From: Bacteroidales bacterium
Lineage (GTDB): Bacteria > Bacteroidota > Bacteroidia > Bacteroidales > UBA10428
Assembly (NCBI GenBank): GCA_016926235.1
Contig: JAFGOZ010000692.1
Location: forward strand, 13,125-77,124
DNA length: 64,000 nucleotides
Reading direction: 5' to 3'
In this document: piece after piece, positions 57,701 through 64,000 of the stretch
How positions within the stretch are numbered: the first letter of the stretch is position 1
Layout of the letters: each line of letters begins with the position of its first letter
The notes under the pieces: model-generated
Databases searched by the model: none
What the model was told of the DNA's origin: nothing
What the model saw: the letters and a program-made list of their open reading frames with translations, nothing else
Program-made: the position numbers and the translations under genes

Positions 57701-57815
57701 CATGATATGGCTTATGAGTCTATTCATGTATTTGTCATTAATTACGGACTTCCTGAAGAAAACAATTAATTTCTTTCAACGGCTCAAAGGTAAAACAGGT
57801 GAAAAACCCATTTAA
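54744..57815 (+). CDS. TerB-like/ABC transporter fusion (ABCG-type ATPase plus permease)
   Basis: A 1023-aa protein. Residues 1-150 are helical and resemble a TerB-type domain; residues 160-250 are beta-rich, FHA-like (RDQIYINNRLISPGKSYIMDRG). An ATPase domain follows with Walker A GGSGVGKST from residue 284, Q-loop PQDD, signature ISGGERKR and Walker B ILFVDEP. Then a linker with CNTCG and an ABC-2 permease (about six helices, 580-830, plus one near 985-1010). The order ATPase-permease is that of ABCG half-transporters. Substrate unknown; the N-terminal part is unusual for an exporter. Confidence 0.85.
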   Translation: MKQSVLKSLMRLFAIAANISTRSDDPSHARSIVASYLKQLLKNEENSQYLTMFDYHFRNFNKRKHSYTNKKISLFSVKALMICEQINEELLQTQKVLILLQLLEVINEVKVQNDKELDFIKTVAITFKIDITEYLNCKSFVFDQIDNFQQKEKLLIINQKKLPPQKDLKHISIPNFPGEMRFLHVSVTNTYIFKYIGERDQIYINNRLISPGKSYIMDRGAAIRSVKFEPVYYSDIVAKYLEGQIKYKISFIADNISFQYSNSGNGLHNFSFAAESGNLIGIMGGSGVGKSTLINLLNGNIKPTSGQVVINGYNLHEEKHHMGGIIGFVPQDDLLIEELTVLENLYYSSRLCFGNSTKREVIDLVNKILHDFELYDIKDLKVGSVLNKFISGGERKRLNIALELIREPEILFVDEPTTGLSSTDSENVMDLLRELTLKGKLIIVNIHQPSSNIFKSLDKLIVMDKGGYPVYFGNPVEGIIYFKTITGQINASESECNTCGHVEPDEILETIESRQINERGENSKIRRVSPEDWYKLFTKYIKDKLNLNKEKQPLPEGLLNLPGKIKQFSIYFRRNLMTKLSDKQYLLISLLEAPLLALILGYFTKHRVAGNAYLFSENENLPAFLFMSIVVALFIGMMVSSEEIIKDSKILKRESFLKLSRASYLHAKILYLFALSAIQCFMFVLIGNSVLEIKGMGLPFWLILFSTACFANMLGLNISAGLRSVVAIYITIPLLLVPQLLFSGSIIKFDKLHRIVTSESHVPLIGNIMASRWAYEALMVKQYKDNAFFKNFYLVEKKASNAAYALNFYIPALESKLESSFHYLNDSAKTEEIDKGLMIVRNEMQRIAEEMPQFSFPLADQLTPERFNEDIFDQSVGHLEFLRIFYRSRLDEAMMAKDQAIHDFEASLPEGVSFYEYKTKYHNERMESWVLNKQEKNKIVEYKGRLVQKAEPVYLYPESSIGRAQLFSPVKKLGRRYYDTMTYNVGMIWLMSLFMYLSLITDFLKKTINFFQRLKGKTGEKPI

Positions 57816-57862
57816 TCATTTATCAACATTGTTATTAGTGGATCCCTATGGCCAGGCTTCAA

Positions 57863-57897
57863 TCTCCATTCTCCATTCTTCATTCTCCATTCTCCAA
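57863..57897. repeat. Heptanucleotide tandem array, five TCTCCAT-like units
   Basis: Five contiguous 7-nt units (TCTCCAT x2, TCTTCAT, TCTCCAT, TCTCCAA), between the stop of the ABC fusion and the convergent oxidoreductase. Confidence 0.85.
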
Positions 57898-57904
57898 TAC
57901 CAAA

Positions 57905-59332
57905 TCACTCCCACCTTTTTGCACGTGGTTTTAGATCGGTAAGCTCTTCTATCTTCACAATTCGTTTTTCATCAATACTCTTTCGTGCAGCAATTCCAAT
58001 AAGTACAGCCATTGCACCATCTCTTGAGTTGGCCTCATGATTCAAACCCTCCTCTAGTTTTGTACCTTTAAATAGCAGATCATGCATCCGCCTGTCACCA
58101 CCCCAATGGCCTTTGCGTATATAAGGAAGTTTAACAAGTTCATACTCTTCAAAATTCTTTTGGATAATTATCTCATGAAATTCATTTTCTTTCTCAACAT
58201 GGCTTTGATCCATTTCTTTTTCATATATAGCAGCCTGATCTTGCTGTTCTTTTTCCCTCCAGGGCAATCCTTCCCAGCTTTCCAGCCTTCCTTCCATACC
58301 GTTAAACGCAATCCGGAATCCTTCAAACGGAGAATAAGTAGTAAGAGAATAACTTACCTGAACATTATTGGCATATTTTATTTGTACGGCCATTTTATCA
58401 AAGATATCTATCTCTTCCCGCCACAAGCAATTATCCCTGATATACCCGTCATACTCTTCATTTTTAGCATACAGGCTCATGAGATGTTCATCTTTGGTCA
58501 TATCCCAATAGAACTTACACTTCTCTTTATGTTCACAAATCCTACAGTTGGGTCCTCTAAAAGAATTGTTCTTGCCGTAATGCTCAAGATCCCCATAAGC
58601 ATGCACTTCAACAGGCTCTGAATTTAACCACCAGTTCAGCAGGTCAAAATGATGTGAAGCCTTATGTAAAAGTAATGTTCCTCCTTCACTCCTCAAGCCA
58701 TGCCAACGTCTAAAATATGAGGCTCCATGATATACATTAAGGTACCAATGAAAATCTACTGATGTAATCTCTCCAACTTTTTTCTGTACTAAAAATTCCT
58801 TAATCCTTGTTGGATATATACCATAGCGATAGTTAAAGCCCATAAAAATATTTTTATCTGAAGCCCTGTCTGCATCCAATATTTTCTGGCATTTAACCTC
58901 ATCGGTTGTCATGGGTTTTTCGGTCGCCACATGAATACCTTTTTTTAATGCTTTAATAATAAATTCGTCATGTGTAGAATCTACAGTAGTTACCATGAGT
59001 AAGTCCACAGGGACTTTCTTAAGCATCTCGTCAAAATCGGTAAAGGTAGGACAATCTACACCGATGTATTTCTTTGCATACGCCAGCCTTCCGGGATTTA
59101 TATCACATAATGCAACAAACTCAACAATGTCTCCATAATTTTCCAAAATGGATTTACCCCAAAAAGAAATTCCCCGCACACCTGTTCCAACAAGAGCAAT
59201 ACGTCTTTTGCCCTCAAATGGATTTTTTAATAGCATTCCATTTGCCGGGACAGAAAGCATTGTACCCGCAATAGCTGCTCCGGTAGTAGTAATAAAACTA
59301 CGACGTGACATGGATCCTTTTTCTTTTTTCAT
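57905..59332 (-). CDS. Tat-exported Gfo/Idh/MocA-family oxidoreductase with Cys cluster
   Basis: A 475-aa NAD(P)-dependent oxidoreductase. The start at 59332 is chosen because it lies just below its promoter box and opens a Tat signal (SRRSFITTTGAAIAG). NAD-binding fold: VALVGTGVRGISFWG; EKPMTTDE motif (catalytic Lys). An insertion near residue 260 carries CRICEHKEKC plus a later Cys (DNCLW), a possible metal or cluster site seen in some family members. Substrate is probably a sugar or cyclitol; a glycosidase-like GH109 role cannot be excluded. Upstream palindrome suggests a repressor. Confidence 0.88.
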   Translation of the reverse strand: MKKEKGSMSRRSFITTTGAAIAGTMLSVPANGMLLKNPFEGKRRIALVGTGVRGISFWGKSILENYGDIVEFVALCDINPGRLAYAKKYIGVDCPTFTDFDEMLKKVPVDLLMVTTVDSTHDEFIIKALKKGIHVATEKPMTTDEVKCQKILDADRASDKNIFMGFNYRYGIYPTRIKEFLVQKKVGEITSVDFHWYLNVYHGASYFRRWHGLRSEGGTLLLHKASHHFDLLNWWLNSEPVEVHAYGDLEHYGKNNSFRGPNCRICEHKEKCKFYWDMTKDEHLMSLYAKNEEYDGYIRDNCLWREEIDIFDKMAVQIKYANNVQVSYSLTTYSPFEGFRIAFNGMEGRLESWEGLPWREKEQQDQAAIYEKEMDQSHVEKENEFHEIIIQKNFEEYELVKLPYIRKGHWGGDRRMHDLLFKGTKLEEGLNHEANSRDGAMAVLIGIAARKSIDEKRIVKIEELTDLKPRAKRWE

Positions 59333-59370
59333 AGTAGGTTGGTTTAGTTTTGATTTGATGCTGTAATTTA

Positions 59371-59378
59371 CAAAAATA
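59371..59378 (-). promoter_or_regulatory. -7 promoter box TATTTTTG of the oxidoreductase gene
   Basis: TATTTTTG on the minus strand, 39 nt before the ATG at 59332 and inside the upstream extension of the frame, which supports the shorter protein. Confidence 0.5.
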
Positions 59379-59408
59379 TCAAAATAATTTCCATTTTGAA
59401 CGAACAAT

Positions 59409-59433
59409 AATAAGTGTAATATTTACACTTATT
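59409..59433. promoter_or_regulatory. 25-bp perfect palindrome, operator candidate
   Basis: Half-site AATAAGTGTAA, a 3-nt TAT spacer, then its exact reverse complement. Centred about 50 nt upstream of the oxidoreductase -7 box, in the divergent region shared with the Reg_prop sensor kinase. Regulator unknown. Confidence 0.65.
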
Positions 59434-59658
59434 TATTCTTGCCGTCTATTCCATAATAAAATCAATCATTTCGAATACTTTCAAAAATATTATACTTCTA
59501 TAAGCATTAAATTTTTTGAATAGATAAGCATACAGTAATTTCGTTATTTATAATAAGCCAATTAATAAGTTTTTATAAATTATTTATACCTAAAACCTAA
59601 TATTTTCTAAGAATTTTTAGTATCTTTTAATTATAAATTATTTGATGTGGGCAAATTG

Positions 59659-62600
59659 ATGAAAGGTACTTATTTTAACAAGTTGGTTTATTGTATCTGG
59701 ATTATTGTTGTTTTCCATCCGGTATACTCTCAATACAACGAGATAAAATTTCAGCATCTTACCGTAAACGATGGACTTTCACAAAATACAGTAAGATTCA
59801 TTGAACAGGATAAATATGGTTTTATCTGGTTAGGCACCTTTCAAGGCTTAAATCGTTATGATGGTTATGATTTCAAAATATACTCGATGAACCCTGATGA
59901 TACATGCAGTTTAACATCAAATCGTATTCAAACCACTTATATAGATAGTATAGGAAATCTTTGGGTAAGAACACCTGATGGTTATGTTCATCTTTACAAC
60001 TATGAATTAGATAATTTTACACGCTTCCCCCCCGGAAAATGTCCTCCTGATATTGATTCAGCCTTACAGATACAAGAAAATTCTGTTAAAGTATTAACCT
60101 ATAAAAATCACCGCTTTATATTCACATATGGTAGCGAAACCAGCAGAATGTTTGAATACGTTGATTTAAATACAGGAAAATCAACCATAAGCGAAGCTAA
60201 TCCATTTGATCCTACAAGTCTACATGATAATTATCTTTTAGATATTTTCCTAGATAAGGATTATAACCTATGGGTTGGAAGCTTTAGTAATGGTGTTAGT
60301 GTTGCAGATTTAAATCGTAAGCCATTTAACCATTATAAACGTAATCCAAACGAAACAATTGGAATCATTGATAACAATATCAGACCTATTTATATTGATG
60401 AAAAGGGGATAATGTGGATTGGTACACGCGACAAAGGTATCACACGCTTCGATAGGAAAAATAATACCTACAAGAACTATCAACATGATCCACAGAAAAA
60501 CTCTATCGTAGGAAATGATATTCGCTGCATTTACAAAGACAATTATGGTTATATGTGGTTTGGAACAAAACAAGGCCTGGATTATTTTGACCCGCAAACA
60601 GAGACTTTTTATAATGTTATAATGGGAAATGTAGATATTAACTGGGTATTTGGTGTAAATGAAGATAGTCATAAAAATCTTTGGATATGCACATTTGGCG
60701 GATTATGTAAATTTAACCGGAACAACAAATCCCTGAAAGTATATAATGAAAGTGACGGTACTATAATCAATAACTATCTGCGTTTTTTCCATGAAGATAA
60801 ACTTGGCTATTTTTGGGTTGGGTCCGAAAATGGCGGGATAACCCGTTTAAACAAAATAAATTCGATTGATGAATTTGAAGACAAATTTGAATCACGTCAT
60901 TTTATTCATGATCCGCTGGATACAAATAGCTTAAGCAGTAACAGGGTATACGTGATGTGTGAAGATGAAAACGGGAAATTATGGTTTGGAACAGGCAATG
61001 GAATAAATGTTTTCAACAGGGAAACAGCTACATTCCTTAGAATAACCTCGGCAGACGGATTATCCAATGATATGATTGTCGGACTACTGAGCGATTTAAA
61101 TGGGTACATTTGGGCAAGTCATAAAAGAGGGATTTCCCGAATTGATAATAAAACTTATCAAATAATGAACTTCGACACCCATGACGGATTACAGGCAAAT
61201 GAGTTTAATGAAGATGCATATTTTTTTAATCTGAAAACACGTGAAATGTTTTTCGGAGGACCAAATGGTATAAATTATTTTTATCCGGACAGTATAAAAG
61301 AAAATAATATTACCCCTTCAGTATTTATTACTAAATTGGAAATCAACGATAAAGAAGTTAAAATAAACAAGGAAGTTGAAGGTAGTGTTATTCTTACAAA
61401 AAATATTATTTTAACACCTGAAATAAGGTTAAATCATCGTCATAAGCGCATAGCAATTGAGTTTACAGCATTACATTTTTCAAATCCTCAAAAAAATCAG
61501 TTCAAGTATATGCTGGAAGGATTTGAAGATAAGGATGACGATAAATGGATAAATGCTTCAGCAGAAAACAGAAGGGCTGTTTATTCAAACTTAAAACCTA
61601 AAAAATATATTTTTAAAGTCATGGCTTCCAACCCGGATGGTGTATGGTGTAAACAACCTGCAACTCTTACAATAATTGTAAGGCCACCCTGGTGGAAAAC
61701 ATGGGGGTTTCGAATAGTTGTCATTATTTTGTTAATTGGTTCTTCGATCTTATTCTATCAATTAAGAATGTATCAACTGAAAAAACAAAAACACGTACTT
61801 GAAAATAAGGTTGAACAAAGAACAGAACAAATTAAACAAGCCAATACACTTCTTGAAAAACAAAAACAATCCATTGAAAAGTCTCTGGTTTCCATTCAAA
61901 CCTTAAGTAAATTCGGACAGCAGCTTACATCAACACTTGAATTAGCCAGTATTAATAAAATGGTATTTGATTATGTTAGCAATATGATGGAGGTAACCAA
62001 TTTCGCCGTTGGAGTGTACAAAAAGAAAGAAGAATTGCTTGAATTCAGCTACTTTATTGAAAATGGAAATCCTCTTCCTCCATTTAACAGTTCACTATCG
62101 GATAAAACAAGTTGCGGTGCATGGTGTTTCAATAACCAAAAAATGATTTTTAGCAATCATTTCCTGGATGAATACCCCAAGTTTATTGATAATCTTAATA
62201 TCAGAACATCAGAAGTACCAAAATCTGTTATTTATTTCCCGTTAACAACTAAAAAGAGTAAAATAGGAATAGTTACCATACAATCCAATAAGGAAAATGC
62301 TTATTCCGAGTATGAAAAAGCCATTATTCAGAACCTCGCATCGTATCTTTCCATTGCATTGGACAATGCAAACGTATATCAGGAATTGGCAAAAAAGAAT
62401 AAGGAACTTACCAATCAAACCGTTATGCTAAATGAAACAAACAGCTTGCTGGAAGAAAGACAACAATTGATTGAAGAACAATCTGAAGAGCTAAAAGCAA
62501 AAACAGAAGAATTGAGCAAAACCAACAAAAAACTCAATCAACTGGTTGCAACAAAGGATAAATTTTTTTCTATAATTGCTCATGACCTTAAAAATCCTTT

Positions 62601-63240
62601 TAGCTCAATATTAGGTTTTGCCCGCCTTTTAAAGATAAGATATAATGTTCTTGAAGAAGAAAAGAAAATAAGATTCATTGACTCCATTCTCTCCTCTGCC
62701 AGTAACTTATATGCCCTGCTTGAAAACCTTTTAGACTGGTCAAGAACTCAAATGGGATCAGTTAAATACGAACCTGAAATATTCTCATTGAATGAAATAA
62801 TAAAATTGAATATTGACCTGGTTGATAATATGCTACATATAAAAGGAAATGAAATAAAAACAGATATTCCACCCGACACATATATATATGCTGATAAGAA
62901 CATGATAAATACAATTATCAGGAACCTGTTAACAAATGCTATAAAATTTACAGAAAAGGGAACAATAAGCATTATTGTCAGGGAAGAATCAAAGTTTGCA
63001 GTAACACATATCATTGATACAGGAAGTGGTATTGAACAAGAAAAGCTTGCAAATCTTTTTAATATTGGAGCAGTAAAATCAACTCCTGGAACCAAAAATG
63101 AATCAGGGACCGGCTTGGGCTTAATCATCTGCAAAGAATTTATTCGCAAAAACGGAGGAGAATTATATGTGGAAAGCCGCGTAGGCAAAGGTTCCGACTT
63201 CTATTTTACAGTGCCTTCCACAGTTGGGGATGCGATATAG
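59659..63240 (+). CDS. Reg_prop/Y_Y_Y periplasmic sensor histidine kinase with GAF
   Basis: A 1193-aa sensor kinase. The ATG at 59659 is preferred to a GTG at 59647. A signal peptide leads into a periplasmic two-component-regulator propeller with repeated GLNRYDGYDF, GITRFDRKNNTYKNY and IWIGT/MWFGT blades (about 30-560), a Y_Y_Y domain (about 560-680), a membrane helix (about 690-710), a GAF (about 760-900), a coil, HisKA with His975 (FFSIIAHDLKNP) and HATPase (NLLTNAIKFT, DTGSGIE, GTGLGL). It has no receiver or AraC domain, unlike the hybrid HTCS regulators with the same propeller. Ligand unknown. Confidence 0.9.
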   Translation: MKGTYFNKLVYCIWIIVVFHPVYSQYNEIKFQHLTVNDGLSQNTVRFIEQDKYGFIWLGTFQGLNRYDGYDFKIYSMNPDDTCSLTSNRIQTTYIDSIGNLWVRTPDGYVHLYNYELDNFTRFPPGKCPPDIDSALQIQENSVKVLTYKNHRFIFTYGSETSRMFEYVDLNTGKSTISEANPFDPTSLHDNYLLDIFLDKDYNLWVGSFSNGVSVADLNRKPFNHYKRNPNETIGIIDNNIRPIYIDEKGIMWIGTRDKGITRFDRKNNTYKNYQHDPQKNSIVGNDIRCIYKDNYGYMWFGTKQGLDYFDPQTETFYNVIMGNVDINWVFGVNEDSHKNLWICTFGGLCKFNRNNKSLKVYNESDGTIINNYLRFFHEDKLGYFWVGSENGGITRLNKINSIDEFEDKFESRHFIHDPLDTNSLSSNRVYVMCEDENGKLWFGTGNGINVFNRETATFLRITSADGLSNDMIVGLLSDLNGYIWASHKRGISRIDNKTYQIMNFDTHDGLQANEFNEDAYFFNLKTREMFFGGPNGINYFYPDSIKENNITPSVFITKLEINDKEVKINKEVEGSVILTKNIILTPEIRLNHRHKRIAIEFTALHFSNPQKNQFKYMLEGFEDKDDDKWINASAENRRAVYSNLKPKKYIFKVMASNPDGVWCKQPATLTIIVRPPWWKTWGFRIVVIILLIGSSILFYQLRMYQLKKQKHVLENKVEQRTEQIKQANTLLEKQKQSIEKSLVSIQTLSKFGQQLTSTLELASINKMVFDYVSNMMEVTNFAVGVYKKKEELLEFSYFIENGNPLPPFNSSLSDKTSCGAWCFNNQKMIFSNHFLDEYPKFIDNLNIRTSEVPKSVIYFPLTTKKSKIGIVTIQSNKENAYSEYEKAIIQNLASYLSIALDNANVYQELAKKNKELTNQTVMLNETNSLLEERQQLIEEQSEELKAKTEELSKTNKKLNQLVATKDKFFSIIAHDLKNPFSSILGFARLLKIRYNVLEEEKKIRFIDSILSSASNLYALLENLLDWSRTQMGSVKYEPEIFSLNEIIKLNIDLVDNMLHIKGNEIKTDIPPDTYIYADKNMINTIIRNLLTNAIKFTEKGTISIIVREESKFAVTHIIDTGSGIEQEKLANLFNIGAVKSTPGTKNESGTGLGLIICKEFIRKNGGELYVESRVGKGSDFYFTVPSTVGDAI

Positions 63241-63366
63241 AACAAAAAACTGTTTGAAATTAGGTACACTGAAATAGAAGTTAAAACTAGATGGAAGTTT
63301 TTTTTGAATATTGTATTAGCTGAACTCTTCAATTTAAATAATGTAAATAACCTAATACTATTTATT

Positions 63367-63816
63367 ATGATTACAGTCAACGAACTACTAAACAGGAAAG
63401 GACACGACTTCTGGTATGTAAGTCCAAATGATACTGTATTAGATGCTTTGCAGGTTCTTGCTGAAAAAGATATTGGTGCAGCTATGGTTATTGATAATGG
63501 AAAGTTGGTTGGGATGTTCTCTGAAAGGGATTATGCAAGAAAGCTTGTATTGCATAAACTTACTTCAAAGGAATCTAAAGTGCGTGATATAATGAGTAAA
63601 GACCTGGTAGTTGTAAATCCAGATACCAGGATTTATGATTGCATGGCACTTATGACTAAAAGACGTGTGCGTCACTTACCTGTCATGCAAGATAATAAAG
63701 TAGCTGGACTAATATCTATCGGTGATGTCGTAAACGAAGTAATAAACGATCAAAAAATTACGATAAACGATCTGGAAAAATACATATTGGGTACCGGGTA
63801 TGGTGCTGATATTTAA
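63367..63816 (+). CDS. CBS-domain pair protein
   Basis: A 149-aa cytosolic protein with two CBS domains (VSPNDTVLDALQVLAEKDIGAAMVI and VNPDTRIYDCMALMTKRRVRHLPVM), a module that binds adenine nucleotides and usually senses energy state. Start at the ATG 63367; the frame's upstream TTG has a poor context. It is 126 nt after the sensor kinase and may be independent. Role unknown. Confidence 0.85.
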   Translation: MITVNELLNRKGHDFWYVSPNDTVLDALQVLAEKDIGAAMVIDNGKLVGMFSERDYARKLVLHKLTSKESKVRDIMSKDLVVVNPDTRIYDCMALMTKRRVRHLPVMQDNKVAGLISIGDVVNEVINDQKITINDLEKYILGTGYGADI

Positions 63817-63883
63817 CATAACTTAAACTCTTTGAGCGGGAAACGGGATTATTCGCCTCGGTATTAACTCGGCTCATGAGCTC

Positions 63884-63897
63884 TCCGCCACGGCGGA
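63884..63897. repeat. GC-rich palindrome TCCGCC-AC-GGCGGA
   Basis: 6-bp perfect inverted repeat with a 2-nt centre, in an otherwise AT-rich genome, inside the T-arm insertion of the tRNA relic. Confidence 0.8.
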
Positions 63898-63928
63898 TCG
63901 GTTCGAACCCGCAACCCTCAGCTTGGGA

Positions 63929-63944
63929 TCCGCCAGCTGGCGGA
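63929..63944. repeat. 16-bp perfect GC-rich palindrome
   Basis: TCCGCCAGCTGGCGGA is its own reverse complement. It shares TCCGCC/GGCGGA ends with the palindrome at 63884-63897, so both are likely copies of one REP-like family. Confidence 0.85.
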
Positions 63945-64000
63945 CCACCCCTGAGCTACTCCCATTTGAAATATTTATTTATTGACTTTTTGATTTATTG

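Larger units (their letters stand above)
59333..59658. other. 326-bp divergent intergenic region, oxidoreductase versus sensor kinase
   Basis: No gene. It holds the oxidoreductase promoter box and the 25-bp palindrome; the remainder is AT-rich with no TAnnTTTG box for the kinase. Confidence 0.65.
63835..63965 (-). pseudogene. tRNA-Gly(CCC)-like relic split by GC-rich palindromes
   Basis: The minus strand contains pieces of a tRNA-Gly: GGGAGTAGCTCAGGGGT (5' part), CCCAAGCTGAGGG (anticodon arm 3' part), GCGGGTTCGAACC (T arm) and, 51 nt later, CCCGTTTCCCGCT (T stem 3' and acceptor with discriminator T). Two inserts interrupt it: TCCGCCAGCTGGCGGA (63929-63944) in place of the D/anticodon 5' part, and a segment with TCCGCC-AC-GGCGGA (63884-63897) in the T arm. 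The 5' acceptor end (ATGGGAG) no longer pairs fully. It cannot fold as a tRNA. Confidence 0.6.

Noticed and set aside
58082..58621. 179-codon frame antisense to the Gfo/Idh gene
   Set aside because: Hydrophobic low-complexity shadow translation; the opposite frame is a clear oxidoreductase.
1..64000. CRISPR array, prophage or IS element
   Set aside because: No regularly spaced repeats, no cas, integrase, capsid or transposase genes were found.

Overview
The window is AT-rich chromosomal DNA from a member of the Bacteroidota, most like a free-living or sediment-type Bacteroidales/Marinilabiliales relative. Support: a type IX secretion sorting tail (24758-25648), Bacteroidota-typical families (DUF3857 transglutaminase-like proteins, GH3-auxin-like protein, DPP III lipoprotein, radical SAM/lipoprotein pair, Reg_prop/Y_Y_Y sensor kinase), lipoboxes on several exported enzymes, and more than 20 promoter boxes matching the Bacteroidota -7 element TAnnTTTG placed 10-180 nt before starts. 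No phage, plasmid, IS transposase, CRISPR array or rRNA was seen. One intact tRNA (Arg-UCU) and one broken tRNA-Gly-like relic are present.

Layout. 0.2-9.3 kb: a kinase-less Cache/GAF/PAS membrane sensor, DPP III peptidase, a zinc alcohol dehydrogenase, a two-gene radical SAM/lipoprotein system and a GH88 lipoprotein. 9.6-21.8 kb: a nitrogen-assimilation block with gltB-gltD (behind a structured leader RNA), a PAS histidine kinase, a stand-alone TrpB2, and a divergent operon outer-membrane protein-glnK-amt. 22-29.6 kb: sugar-phosphate genes (SIS isomerase, PfkB kinase, aldo/keto reductase, an AraD-like epimerase that lacks one zinc ligand), a T9SS cargo protein and a ferritin-like/VIT iron protein. 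29.6-37.8 kb: a DUF2339 giant membrane protein and a cluster with two DUF3857 proteins, one apparently active and one lacking the catalytic Cys. 37.9-42.5 kb: hydroxyacid dehydrogenase, TPR protein, DUF302, LysE, GH3-like, tRNA-Arg. 42.6-47.0 kb: a 1471-aa kinase-less multi-PAS sensor. 47.4-54.3 kb: MFS, metallo-hydrolase, SAM methyltransferase, DUF721-recF, TPR-ribH, and a response regulator with a degenerate SpoIIE-like phosphatase. 54.7-63.8 kb: TerB-like/ABCG fusion, Tat-exported Gfo/Idh/MocA oxidoreductase, a Reg_prop sensor kinase and a CBS-domain protein. The right end carries a tRNA-Gly relic split by GC-rich palindromes.

How the genes work together. GltBD makes glutamate from glutamine and 2-oxoglutarate; Amt imports ammonium under P-II control, and the co-transcribed outer-membrane protein may be the matching outer-membrane channel. 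The remaining gene groups look like ordinary core or niche functions. The best candidates for under-described biology are the radical SAM/lipoprotein pair, the gltB leader RNA, the palindromic operator on the amt operon, the kinase-less sensors, the epimerase with a substituted metal ligand, two unrelated long inverted-repeat elements, heptanucleotide tandem arrays, and the palindrome-split tRNA relic. All functional calls come from reading the sequence; no database search was run.
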